Of a stretch of 64,000 bases of DNA, positions 34,548-46,399 are shown piece after piece. The position numbers were made by a program, and so were the translations under genes. Position 1 is the stretch's first letter; each line of letters opens with the position of its first letter. Origin of the DNA: Membranipora membranacea (Eukaryota; Bryozoa; Gymnolaemata; Cheilostomatida; Membraniporidae); the NCBI GenBank assembly GCA_914767715.1, contig OU612066.1, positions 11,103,001 through 11,167,000 on the forward strand. Direction: 5' to 3'. Below the pieces are notes generated by a model, which ran no database searches, had not been told where the DNA came from, and saw only the letters and a list, made by a program, of their open reading frames with translations.

Positions 34548-34736
34548 GTGTAGCTGAAGCTGTAGCTGCAACAGTGTTGACTCCTGAAGTTCTAGATAAA
34601 ACTGTCCAGGCACCTGAAGTTGAAGCTGAAGCTTTGTCTGCAGAAGACTCATCTGAGTGCACCTTGTCGCCATCACCATACAAGAATACTAGCATCACCG
34701 AGTCAGAGTCAGTGGTTGAAGTCACCCCCAAACCTG
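34548..34736 (+). CDS. Acidic Glu/Ala/Ser-rich exon of an unknown gene
   Basis: Acceptor TTCCACAG and donor GTAATA bound 189 nt, phase 1 in and phase 1 out. The frame reads GVAEAVAATVLTPEVLDK and later VQAPEVEAEALSAEDSSEC and ESESVVEVTPKPG. The low-complexity, acidic, Pro/Ser-rich composition suggests a disordered region. Exons at 38722-39802 may belong to the same gene, with the hAT-like element 34916-38551 in the intron. The phase of this exon does not join directly to 38722, so an exon may be missing or the link may be wrong. Confidence 0.4.
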
Positions 34737-35138
34737 GTAATAATAGAGAATTGATTTTAGAAAATCATAGAATTAATCATTAGCAATTGTGTCCATGATA
34801 TGATTGTTATACTTATGGAAAACAGGTCAAAGACTACGCATTGTTTTCACTTTTTCATACTTTTTGATTTGGCCCCAACTGCTCTCTGCCCTCAGCCTTT
34901 CAATGCAGTGCAAAGCAGTGGTACTTTTGTAAGGGATAATGAAGTGGAGCTCTTACTTATTTATATTTTTTAATTCACCAATCAATCCTCCCAGCCGGCA
35001 AGGTTTAGCCAGCAACCTTCTGTAGAGGTTGCCAATGGGCAGCTTTATTGTTAGCCAATATCCTCTGACATCACCTGTCTTTGATAGGTATGCCAGAGAG
35101 AGCCAGATATCCCCAATTTCCCAGCAACAGATATAATT

Positions 35139-36323
35139 GGTTGTAGATGCTTCTGCTTTTATTTTCAGAAAACTTTTCTGGACTGACAACACATAGCCAA
35201 CACTCAAATATTAATGTATTTACCATCTATAAGTATGGCTCCAGCATGAGAACAGTTTACTCCCCATTGTTTTCGACAGGGCTCTCAACCACTCAGGTTT
35301 AGCCCGAGTTACTCAGATTTTTGGGTTCAACTCGGGCTACTCAGGGGATTTTAGAATGTAAGCTAATAACTCAGATTTTGCTCGTTGGCAGAGATGAATA
35401 ATATATAAACAATGCTAAATGTTGCCTTACAATAATTTATGCCATATTATTAATGAATGATCAGGTATTAGATTCTAGTTGTGATAAGATATGTAAATAA
35501 TACTGCACTGTCTATACTAATAATGCCTCTCACTGCACTCACTGTAATAATACTCTCACTGCACTGCCTAATCAAGTCATTTCTAAATTAATGATCAAAC
35601 AATGATCCCAGAGATCCCAAGAGAGTTTTACACCTTTAAAATACCACTATGCGACAGGGGCGTATATTCTAAAAATTTTCACTCACTGACTTTTTAGAGA
35701 TGAGCACAATGATCGGGCGCAGCCCGATCCACACGCCGTAGGCGTGGCGGGGAGGGGCGCTTAAGCGCCCTCCCACCACGGAAATTTTTGCATATCGGTA
35801 GCAAAATAGTGCAAGCAGAGAGGTATTTCAATAGCTCACTGAGCTGTTGGGTACTTTCAGAAAACAACTCAATAGCAGTAGAAGATTACGGTAAAAATGC
35901 TCCAGTTATAAAGCACCCATTTGAAAAAAAACTGACCTTGATGGGATTGGAACCCACAACAATCTGATTAACAGCGATTATAAAGCAGACGCTCTACACA
36001 CTGAGCTATTCAGCCACTCACGGGAGTCCGTGGGCCGTGAGTGGTAATATACGCCACTGCTATGCGACATGCTAATATCAAAACTCAGGTTTCGAATCCT
36101 CCCAGGCTGAGAGCCCTGCTTATCCAGGGAATAAACAAAATTGAGGTTGAGCTCAGCTCCACTTCAAGAAGGGTGTTTATAACCAAGTAGAGTTGAGCTC
36201 CACTTACTCACTGTACAAAAGTACCACTGGTAATAATGTGAAAACATGGCTAAGCTAAAGAAAAGTTAAAACACCATGAGTATGACCATGATCAAGGTCA
36301 AGGTCATGGTCATAGATGGTCAT
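35139..36323. repeat. Tandem duplication unit 1 (1,185 bp)
   Basis: The block starting GGTTGTAGATGCTTCTGC is repeated at 36324, an offset of exactly 1,185 bp at every landmark checked. By eye only one difference was seen between the units: ACAACAATCTG at 35952-35962 against ACAAAAATCTG. Confidence 0.9.
35655..36059. mobile_element. Nested hAT MITE, 405 bp, carrying a tRNA-like head (copy 1)
   Basis: The termini CAGGGGCGTATATT and AATATACGCCACTG are inverted repeats, flanked by CTATGCGA on both sides (35647-35654 and 36060-36067). The paralogous site at 38380-38392 has CTATGCGA once and no insert, which confirms the borders. Inside are three successive GC-rich palindromes at about 35714-35777 (GATCGGGCGCAGCCCGATC, CACGCCGTAGGCGTG, GGGCGCTTAAGCGCCC). 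A minus-strand tRNA-like sequence with A box TAGCTCAGTGTG and B box GGTTCCAATCC lies at about 35935-36020. Confidence 0.85.
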
Positions 36324-37499
36324 GGTTGTAGATGCTTCTGCTTTTATTTTCAGAAAACTTTTCTGGACTGACAACACATAGCCAACACTCAAATATTAAT
36401 GTATTTACCATCTATAAGTATGGCTCCAGCATGAGAACAGTTTACTCCCCATTGTTTTCGACAGGGCTCTCAACCACTCAGGTTTAGCCCGAGTTACTCA
36501 GATTTTTGGGTTCAACTCGGGCTACTCAGGGGATTTTAGAATGTAAGCTAATAACTCAGATTTTGCTCGTTGGCAGAGATGAATAATATATAAACAATGC
36601 TAAATGTTGCCTTACAATAATTTATGCCATATTATTAATGAATGATCAGGTATTAGATTCTAGTTGTGATAAGATATGTAAATAATACTGCACTGTCTAT
36701 ACTAATAATGCCTCTCACTGCACTCACTGTAATAATACTCTCACTGCACTGCCTAATCAAGTCATTTCTAAATTAATGATCAAACAATGATCCCAGAGAT
36801 CCCAAGAGAGTTTTACACCTTTAAAATACCACTATGCGACAGGGGCGTATATTCTAAAAATTTTCACTCACTGACTTTTTAGAGATGAGCACAATGATCG
36901 GGCGCAGCCCGATCCACACGCCGTAGGCGTGGCGGGGAGGGGCGCTTAAGCGCCCTCCCACCACGGAAATTTTTGCATATCGGTAGCAAAATAGTGCAAG
37001 CAGAGAGGTATTTCAATAGCTCACTGAGCTGTTGGGTACTTTCAGAAAACAACTCAATAGCAGTAGAAGATTACGGTAAAAATGCTCCAGTTATAAAGCA
37101 CCCATTTGAAAAAAAACTGACCTTGATGGGATTGGAACCCACAAAAATCTGATTAACAGCGATTATAAAGCAGACGCTCTACACACTGAGCTATTCAGCC
37201 ACTCACGGGAGTCCGTGGGCCGTGAGTGGTAATATACGCCACTGCTATGCGACATGCTAATATCAAAACTCAGGTTTCGAATCCTCCCAGGCTGAGAGCC
37301 CTGCTTATCCAGGGAATAAACAAAATTGAGGTTGAGCTCAGCTCCACTTCAAGAAGGGTGTTTATAACCAAGTAGAGTTGAGCTCCACTTACTCACTGTA
37401 CAAAAGTACCACTGGTAATAATGTGAAAACATGGCTAAGCTAAAGAAAAGTTAAAACACCATGAGTATGACCATGATCAAGGTCAAGGTCATGGTCATA
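36324..37499. repeat. Tandem duplication unit 2
   Basis: Second copy of 35139-36323; the match stops at about 37499. Beyond it, GTAATAATGTGAAAACATGG, which follows the internal right terminus, occurs again inverted at 37520-37546. Confidence 0.9.
36840..37244. mobile_element. Nested hAT MITE (copy 2)
   Basis: Same element as 35655-36059, duplicated with its surroundings; CTATGCGA flanks it at 36832-36839 and 37245-37252. Confidence 0.85.
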
Positions 37500-38721
37500 C
37501 TAATACTAAATTTTTTTAAACTTAGCCATGTTTTCACATTATTACTTCAATATTTAGTGCAATCTGTCAATGGAACAGGGAAAAAGTCAAAGCTCAAAGT
37601 GCTGAAGATTAGAGCTAAAACAGCAGAAGACAACTACTGAAACTATACCGAGAAATACATGGCCATCCAAAAAACCAAAAAAAACAAAGTCCGTGGCCGT
37701 GTGAACAGGGCTAAGTGCCACCACAGTATTTGATCAATATATATAACCAAGGTCCAATTTCAGTCATTTGAGAACTAAGTGCAAAGCTTTATTATTGACA
37801 AGTATGAAACTGCAATCCATTCAGTCGTTGTGAATCCAAAAAATGTTTACCTGAGGAATCGATAATTACTAAGCGATGCATTGTTTATTACTTTGTAATG
37901 CTGTGCTTCGTTTCACTGTACAACACGAGAAGTTTTGTCTCAAACGATCAGAACCGACTATGCTGTATCGCTTGTTTTAAGAGCATACTCAGAGTCGATG
38001 GGCTCTGACCTTTCACCTAAGTGACATCAGTGACATGTCCCTGTTGGTTTTGGCTGGTTGATTGATTTATTACATATCACAGACAAAAGTACATGTTGCA
38101 TGTACATACTGGCCTTAAAATTAGACATGAACAAAAGTTGGAAGAAATTCAGAGCTCTGTTGGATTGTTTAAAACAAATGATCATTTAAAGTATATGTAC
38201 AAGGTGCCGAAAAAAACTATCTCTGCCCCATGCTCCTCTATATTTAATGGTTGGATATCTTCCGGAGGGGCATTGACTTCGTTTGATTGTTTGTTACTTT
38301 TCAATCAAAGTATTAAGATTGACCGAGAGTAACGTTATTGTGCTGTTTATGCTCAGGGCGTTTTACACCTTTAAAATACCACTATGCGACATGCTAATAT
38401 CAAAACTCAGGTTTCGAATCCTCCCAGGCTGCGAGCCCTGCTTATCAAGGGAATAAAAAAAATTGAAGTGGAGCTCAGCTCCACTTCAAGAAGGGTGTTT
38501 ATAACCAAGTGGAGCTGAGCTCCACTTACTCACTGTACAAAAGTACCACTGGTGCAAAGTCATAGTCAGAAACATAATGAACTCATTACAGTCATCAATA
38601 CAATATAATAGGTTATTTATATACTTAATTAGCCTGCAATGACGACTATATTAGTGGTGGTTTGAGAAAAAATGTGATGATGTGATCTCATGAGGGTCTC
38701 ATGACAAATTTTTTTTTTCAG

Positions 38722-39802
38722 GAGCAGTAAAAAGTCTTCTACTACACAGAGGATGGTATCAACCGCAGTGGAACCTCAACCGTCTACAAATGTTACCACA
38801 GGTAAGCATTCTAACTAAGAAACAGTCAAGCCAACAAGCTTTGAAACTAAACGCCAATCCAAACAGCCAAATAGACAGTGAGGAAGGTTTTTTTGACTGG
38901 CCTAATGTATACTGTAACAAACCTTTACAGATTGAGTTAATTCTAGTCTAGAAAGTCAATGACCTGTTTTTGTCTCTGGAAATGACGGAATAAGAGGTTG
39001 TTATACCGCAACTTATTCTAATTTACTGCAAGTAAATGTAATGATTGCATTGGTGACTATCATTGACATGACCAGCATTCTTGTAGATTGTGCAATAGTT
39101 ACAACTCCTGGAGCAAGCATAAAACCACAGTTTATACCTATCCGTGGAAAAGATCGGTACAACACATGTAAGTACAGCCAAATGTTAAAACTACATATTT
39201 AGAAAATTTGATGAAACAACTCGGGACAAAGTTCTTTCAAAACAATTCGGATAATCATTTTGATGGATACATCACTTCTATGAGGTTTGGTGTAACCCAA
39301 ACTATCAACAATTAAATCACATCAAGGTTGAGCCTTTTCCGCTCCTGCAGCTACAGCTCTCAAGCATGTGCTTCTCAAATGCAGGTCAACCTAGCTAATA
39401 TTTCTGCCTATCAATAATCGGCAATGCAACTTTCTATAATTTTCAGTGAGTCCTGTCCGTGATAAAATTTGTGTCTATCTTCCAAGATGTATGTTGTACA
39501 TCATTGAAATAATAATATCACACCCTATGAAACTTAAATATCAGGACGCAATTGTGCCCTGAGCAGACACAATGTTCTCACCAATCATCACATTTTCACA
39601 GTAAGTTACCTGTCATAAGCTGTTCGCTGTAATTTTCTTCTCTATTACAGATAATGAAGCCCGTACTGAAGCCTGGTCCACAGTAGGCCACAAAGCGGAG
39701 CATCTTAACAGATATCATTTGTGCAGATCACAATACAAAGACCAGCCATCAAACAACCTCCTAAAGAAAAAATATCACTCTACACCTGGAAATTTCACCT
39801 AA
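38722..39802 (+). CDS. Three 3'-terminal exons of an unknown gene
   Basis: Exons at 38722-38802 (acceptor TTTTTTTTCAG, donor GTAAGC), 39087-39167 (acceptor TTCTTGTAG, donor GTAAGT) and 39651-39802 (acceptor TCTATTACAG, stop TAA) join in phase. The translation is SSKKSSTTQRMVSTAVEPQP, then CAIVTTPGASIKPQFIPI and GKDRYNT, then YNEARTEAWSTVGHKAEHLN and a basic, Asn-rich end. No domain is recognised. The first exon is Ser/Thr-rich, like 34548-34736 in being low complexity. The splice signals are good, which makes exon status more credible than the function. Confidence 0.45.
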
Positions 39803-41418
39803 ATTCCATGGAATTCATCAACTTTTGTTGGCTAATGTGGAACGTATGGAAAAGGATTACTTTCAAAGACATAAGAAGCTATCACGAGGGCCTATCGACA
39901 AAAAAATATCACAACAACTGAATGCTGTCAGCCATTTCCTGAAGCTTTTAAGATTTCCAAAAGCTTGATGCAGTGTTATTTTTTTGCTTTGACAGCTTGT
40001 CTTTTGAGGTGTTCCTTTTATTTTGCATACCATGATCATAACCTATTGTCTGGGATCGCATTATTATTATTATTCACACAACGGTCTCATTCCCAGCAGC
40101 TGAGCCCAAATGTTGTCCAAAAGGTAAAACAGTTTTTTGTCAAAGATAATCAAATGGTGTAGTAGGTGGATACGATTTTAACCAGGGTAAAATTGCGCTT
40201 TTCTTGGGTCTTTCTATATGTTAGTAGATGCTAGGCCTTCTAATTGCTCCCTCTATCACTAGCAGATTCTTAGTCATGGAAACCTGTGGAACACAAATTC
40301 ATATATAGCATTCATAACATCCATATACTAGGCCTAGGCCTACAACCATCTGACATTTACATCTAAACAATATTTAAGTATCCTACTCGGTTAGGTATCA
40401 CAGATTCTTTTCTATTTATTAACTTGTACCAATATACATTGACACATCAATCTGCCTATCTATATGATAGTTCCCCTATTTTTGTACTGGCAAAACGTGG
40501 CAATGATTCAAGAGGCATAACTGAAACCAATGAACTGTTTAGTTCATTGCTGAAACTGATGAAATCACTGTGTGCTGCGATGTCCTGTTATTATGCACAC
40601 TTGGTGCTTGTGGTGTAATTAATCACATTCAATTCTTCTTGAACACATCTATCATCATGAATGGAATGAAACAACTTCATATCATTATCCTAAATTAAAT
40701 AAAGGACTCATGATCTAAGGAGTAGGACTCACCAGTGACCATCATCTTTTCGAAGCTGGTAATCCTTAACTACTCTTCCAGTGAACAGGTTAAATCACTA
40801 ATTATGTAGTCACAGGACAGGTTTCTCCTTGGGAGGACTGTAGTGTAGTGTATTTTTTATGAGTGAATTTACTTCTTTTGTTATTTTACTGTCCAAGTTA
40901 GTTAGTGAAGTTATGTAAAATCCCTGGGCCTATTCCTTTGCTTATCTGTCTTCAGTACAGAAACTCAATGGCAGTGAGTGAGCATGAGCAATGGCACTGC
41001 AGTTAGTAATGGAACAGTTTTGTCACTCATTTCTTGGGCTCTAAATTCCTAGTACTAGTTATGGTAAGAATCCGCGACATTTCGAAAAAAATCCTTTCGA
41101 AAATGTCTTTTCGAAAAACTATGGTTGGAAAATGATGATTCGAAAACACATTTTTCATTATACTGCTATAACTACCGTGTTTCAGTTTTACTCATTGGCA
41201 TGTCACATCCAATCAAATTGCACAATTTCATATTTCGACCAATCAGAGTCTGTGTTACATCTCCACTACAAATTCATTTCAACTTTCAGCATTTATTTCA
41301 AGAAGAGTCCAGTTACAACAAAGGAGAACAACTAGTACTTGGTGATAGTAAGCATAGTGTTAATGTCAGCCATTGTCCTTCAGTATATAAAGAGAACACT
41401 CATGTTCTTGTGGGCAAG
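39803..41418. other. No gene seen
   Basis: AT-rich sequence with short overlapping frames only. A TTTCGAAAA word is repeated four times at 41083-41142. Confidence 0.45.
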
Positions 41419-42819
41419 TACCCAGCGGGCACCCGGACGTCCAATTGAGGTCCGACTGACATTGATGCCGATGTCAGTTTGACGTTGATTTTAGGGTCTG
41501 AGGTGAAACGCTAATCAACGTCCTGATGGGGTTGATGATAGACGTCAGTTTGATGTCCAACTGACGTCCAACTGATGTCAATATTAGAGAGATTTGGAGG
41601 TGATCTGACATCAATATCAGATCAATTTTTGCTCAGCTTATGGTCAATATTGGGTCCATATATAGTCAATATTGGGTCTATGTGTAGTCAGACTAGGAAC
41701 ATTAATCTAGCAATTGCTGTTCTAAAATTTCTTATTGACTATTAGAACATTATTGGGTGAGAAGTGCAGGAGAAAAGGGAGAGGAAGGGCAATTGCTTGG
41801 CGGAGCCCCAAGTATATTACATCAGTTTCAGCTTGCTGACTGGTCACCAAATATATGTAGGTGGCTATGCCTTGCGTTGTTTGTCTGCATAGTGAAAATT
41901 CTATCACTCAATCTCACTTAACAATTTTTCCGAATAGTCTCTTACCGGTTGCATTGCACATTTTCAATGATTTGAATAAGACAAAATTATACCACTGCTT
42001 ATGAGCATTCAAACTGGCAGGTTAATCTATATTAGTCATTGTTGTAAGAATATATTTCTATTTGAGATATGATATATTCAAAGTTGGTTTCTTAACAAGG
42101 GAGACAATTACTGATGAGCTGTTCGAGAATATGTTAATTATAGGATTAGTGTGTATAATTTAAAATCAGTCAAAGGGCCCATTGGCAAGTTATCTGTAAA
42201 ACAATGGCTTACTCAACACACTTGTATCAGCATGGAATTTTTAATTACGTTTACTTCGTGTTTTGTATAATGTAATATGATATTTATTGTGAATGAATTT
42301 TGTGTTTGATTAATCGGACTGTATTTTGGAGTTGTTCACTCCTTGTCTGAAATCCCAAATAATAAAATATCCTCCAATTTTCTGTTTTAGAATCCGCGAT
42401 ATGTATGGTTCAAGTAGTGCAAATGCAATGGTAGCAGATCTGGACTTATAATTGCTGATAATTCGGTTATTAAAGAGAGACTTCAAAAACACAACTGAAC
42501 TGTTGATCAACAATACCTCAGCGGTAAGTAGAGCTACTATCGTACAATGTGCGCTAGCCTCAACTACTGAGCACTGGTTTAGATTTGAGTTTGATGCAAT
42601 TCTCGGTGGAATTGCTCAAGGATTTATTTTAAACAATAATAACAAAATATAAATATGATTCTATTTGTCAGGCAATAAATCAGTCAATAATTTTACAATA
42701 ATATCTTGGCATTTATCATTTAGTCATAAAAATACATAAACATTCAAAATCTTTATAATAAGATCTTACCCTTGGTGCAGATGACCTCGAATTCAGTGTG
42801 ATATTCAGTGTGATATCTC

Positions 42820-43125
42820 TGTGTATTTAACTATGTTAGACTGGGTTCCTCGCTGTGAGTCGCGGTATTTGTATCTCTCTATATCTAAGCTATGTTAGAC
42901 TGGGTTCCTCACTGTGAATCGCGGTATACGTATCTCTTTATATCTAAGCTATGTTAGACTGGGTTCCTCGCTGTGAATCGCAGTATTTGTATCTCTATAT
43001 ATCTAAGCTATGTTAGACTGGGTTCTTCGCTGTAAATCGCGGTATATGTATCTCTTATATCTAAGCTATGTTAGACTAGGTTCCTCACTGTGAATCGCGG
43101 TATTTGTATCTCTGTATATCTTGCC
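42820..43125. repeat. 59 bp tandem repeat, about 5 copies
   Basis: CTATGTTAGACTGGGTTCCT recurs at 42831, 42890, 42949, 43008 and 43066, that is every 59 bp (58 once). Units vary at a few positions (GTGAGTCGCGG or GTGAATCGCGG). Confidence 0.9.
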
Positions 43126-43509
43126 AAAAGCTCTGTTGGCTGAATGTGTCTAAAAGTTTTTAGACAATTTTCCTCTCTGTAGATGTGCCTCCTTGGGCTG
43201 ACTGAATCAGATAATTCTCTGATTAAATCTGTAATGCTGTACGTCGTGAACCCGCTCTCTGGCGCTGACTGATTTTTACAAGTGTCCATCAGACTTTTAT
43301 AGTGCTGGTTTGCTGTCCTGTTATTGTGCAACGTTTGCATTTACAGGCGTAAAGGTGTTTACCTTGTTGTTGGTTTTAGCCTCAATTTCGTCATTACTCT
43401 CTTTTGATTTGCGTGTCTTGTCAGTTTTAATTATCTAGCTGTATAAACATGGTTAGTCTGTCCTTTGCTTGACCTTCCCTCATTTTTGTTTTGGTTATTT
43501 TTAGGTAAT

Positions 43510-43715
43510 TTATGGTGTCAAGTGCACCTGTTTATCCATGGTGTAATCTGTTGGTTTTCCTGATTTTGCAATCTTTCCAGGGTTGTTTTGAAGATCTTTA
43601 GTGACTTCTATTGCTCGTTATTTTCAAAATAGCTTATGGTGTCAACTGCACTTGTTTTCTATGGTGCAATATATTGGTTTTCTAATTTCGCAATCTTTCC
43701 AGGGTTGATTCACGT
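43510..43715. repeat. 124 bp duplication
   Basis: TTATGGTGTCAAGTGCACCTG at 43510 returns as TTATGGTGTCAACTGCACTTG at 43634, and both copies continue to GCAATCTTTCCAGGGTTG. Confidence 0.8.
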
Positions 43716-45109
43716 GCCCAAAGATCTCGTGACTCTGTGGTTATTTTGAAGATGTTTTGTGACTTCTGTTGTTTTCCCGTTGTTTGATTCTCCACGGGTT
43801 GTTGCACGTGCCCAGATTTCTCATGGCCCTGTGATTATGTTTTGTTATATTTCAACACGCCCTCAGTGCACCATTCCCTCTATTTACTACAATATTACTA
43901 TTTTCCATTACCATATAGCCTGTGTCTAGATAAATCTCAATAATGATAACCTATGATGTTTAAGCCTAAACTACCCGTCACCATGCACTGAATGCCTAAG
44001 TATGTATCCGTTGGGTCTCAGTTTAAGCTCTTAGTAATAATTGAATTTAAACTAACTTTACTTTGTTTTGTTTTACAGATTATGTGGGGTTAATGATGAT
44101 TTCCTGTCTGCACAGCATGCTGGGTTAAATCTCAATGCATACTCTACTACACTATTGCCCTGATTCGATTTCATATCTATAACTCTAAAGTCCTTGGTTC
44201 TCCTATCATCAAGTCGAAGTCAGCGAACAAGCAGCAAAGCTCTCACAACAAGCAGGTCAAGCCTATAATAATCACGCCGAAACAGATCACCATAGCTATT
44301 CAAATTGACAACATGTGGATGACAATGGAACTTATGAGAAAAAAAATATAATCAGAAACCAGTGCTATTTGTGTTATAATGTCTGGTGACCTAGAGTTCA
44401 CCCTTAGTCTTAGCTTTTGACTTTTGTAAGCTCATTGTTTTTCTCCGCTTTTTGAAACTAATAATGACCAATAATAGGTGCAAGGGTAATCAGTTTTGAC
44501 AGGTGTCATATTTTTATGGGACTTCTAATCCAGGTTATGATCTGTTACCAATTGTATGGTTGCGGCTCAAGGTCTGGTACAGAAATGTATTTGTTGAATA
44601 TTAACTAGTTATTTATTGGTCTGCGTCTTTATATGATATGTGATTGACCTTTAGTTTTGTACTGTCGCACTTAATAATAAATCATTTGAGAATAAGGATA
44701 CTTCAATACCATGTTGTGTAAGTGATCGTTGCACATTCGGAAGAAAATATGGTTGCTCTTATACACTAAGGTAATTATAAAACATGATGTCCTTCATGAT
44801 GATTACATAAGAAAATGTCATCTGACACTTGCTTGTGTTCACCGAAATCTCATGCCAACTAGATAATAAATGGTAGTGGATTACCTTGGGTACACTCATA
44901 GACTTAATAATAAGTCTATGGGTACACTCATGGATTACTCCTTGCCACTATACCAGTTTAATTAACAGTGACTAGCATTTAAATTCAGTGGTACTACAGG
45001 TTACTAACATAAATAATGGCCAGGTTATGGAATCAATGAAATTTTGACTTCACTTTCATGAATCCTGCTGCAGTCTACTGACTACTGGGCCCAATTGATG
45101 CACCAGGTA

Positions 45110-45215
45110 TGCCCCGACCTGCCTGTAAACTGAGAGTAAATTGGCGCCAAATATGGCAGCCATACCCTTAAGGCACCTGTATTTCTCAGTCTTCGGATAG
45201 AGACAAACTTGTGAC
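45110..45215 (+). mobile_element. SINE body fragment
   Basis: Plus-strand match to the SINE at 7640-7812 (CCTGTAAACTGAGAG, ATGGCAGCCATACCC, TTCTCAGTCTTCGG). The tRNA-like head is missing. Confidence 0.55.
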
Positions 45216-45619
45216 TTTAACCCCATTTAACCCAAATCAATAAATACATTTTGGTGTGACCCATTTGATAAAAGAACTTTATATTATCTTGACTTTATCC
45301 TGACCAGCCACCTGGAAAACTAATAAGTTTGACCGAGCCTTACCCCGTAACTCATGGTAATGTCAATAACTGGCCGTTTTTCAGTTTCCTTAGCGACTAT
45401 CCTCATTGACCAAGACATTAATGTATGGTGAAAACCATCAGCTCTATAGTTTTATACAATCTTAGATAGGACATTGGTATCTAGCCTTGAATAGCCATGA
45501 TACTGATTGCCTCTGTTATGATGCCGACGTCTGATTGAAGTCCGAAATTTGTTTTTTTGTTTTGAAGAGTAATCGCCAACTTCTTTTTTGAAGATATTAG
45601 GCTAGACTAGGGTGAATGC

Positions 45620-45732
45620 CCCGCGACAGCCAAATCAGGTAGTTACGTAGTAGACAAACAGTGCATTCAGTGGGGTTTGAACCTGGGACTTTATAATCCC
45701 AAGCCAGCCGCCCCTAACACTGAACTATCCCT
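45620..45732 (-). mobile_element. tRNA-derived SINE head
   Basis: The minus strand reads GGGATAGTTCAGTGTTAGGGG (A box) at 45712-45732 and GGTTCAAACCCC (B box) at 45675-45690. The sequence then continues without tRNA acceptor pairing, so it is a SINE and not a gene. Confidence 0.65.
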
Positions 45733-45769
45733 GTTCCCTGAAGTCCGACATTGATGATGATCTAGTCTA

Positions 45770-46330
45770 ATGTATCCCTGATACTGACTACCTATGTCAA
45801 GATGCCAAAGTCCAGTCGATGTCAGTTAGTCATTGAACACTGGATGTTGATCTTTTGATCTAGAGCCGCCCTAATATTGACGACTTAGGTCAAGATGCCG
45901 ACATCCAATTGACATCAGTTTGATGTCCGACACTGATGTTGATATCTAGTCCAGAGTTACCCTAATACTGACTACTTATGTGAAGATGCCGACGTCCAAT
46001 TGACGTCAGTTGGACATCGGAGACTGGATGTTGATCTCTAGTCTAGAGTCACCCTAATACTGACTAATAAGGTCAAGATGCCGATGTCCAATTGACATCA
46101 GTTTGATGTCCGACACTGATGTTGATATCTAGTCCAGAGTTGCCCTAATACTGACTACTTTTGTGAAGATGCCGACTTCCAATTGACATCAGTTGGACAA
46201 CGGAGACTGAATGTTGATCTCTAGCCCAAAATCAACCTGATACTGACTACCTATGTCAAGATGCCGATGTCCAATTGACGTCAGTTAGACGTTGATTACC
46301 GATATCGGTACCTGACCCAAAATCAACCTT
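45770..46330. repeat. 92 bp minisatellite with CRE-like palindromes
   Basis: AAGATGCC recurs at 45799, 45892, 45983, 46075, 46166 and 46258, a 91-93 bp period. Each unit holds CCAATTGACRTCAGTT and most hold TGATATCTAGTCCAGAGTTR or TTGATCTCTAGTCTAGAGTC. TGACGTCA-type 8-mers recur unit by unit, alternating with TGACATCA. Confidence 0.85.
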
Positions 46331-46399
46331 ATCTGGACGTCAATAAGAGGTTGATATCGGTGACTTGCCTGCTGGGTAGTACCAGCCCCTTTTCACTGA

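Larger units (their letters stand above)
34916..38551. mobile_element. hAT-like element, 3.6 kb, with 8 bp TSD and internal duplication
   Basis: The left end CAGTGGTACTTTTGTA (34916) is inverted at the right end (38536-38551). GTGCAAAG lies at both borders (34908-34915 and 38552-38559). CAGTGG-type termini with an 8 bp duplication are the hAT pattern. The right-terminal region (palindrome of GTGGAGCTCAGCTCCAC type, then TGTACAAAAGTACCACTG) also occurs internally at 36228 and 37413 because of a tandem duplication. No transposase was found. A frame at 38093-38332 is unrecognised. Confidence 0.75.
41421..46376. mobile_element. Short-TIR bracket around a minisatellite-rich 5 kb region
   Basis: CCCAGCGGGCA at 41421 and TGCCTGCTGGG at 46366-46376 are inverted, each next to TA. 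Both flanks inside the termini are rich in ACGTC/GACGT words (CCGGACGTCCAATTGAGG on the left, TCTGGACGTCAATAAGAGG on the right). The interior holds a 59 bp tandem array, a 124 bp duplication, SINE pieces and a 92 bp array. The shared terminal motifs suggest one element with a TA target, but without a transposase two separate copies cannot be excluded. Confidence 0.45.

Noticed and set aside
35935-36020. Possible tRNA gene on minus
   Set aside because: Lies inside a MITE and was duplicated with it, with a degenerate B box and no closed cloverleaf.
43071-43340. 89-codon minus-strand frame
   Set aside because: Its end runs into the 59 bp array and it has no recognisable domain.
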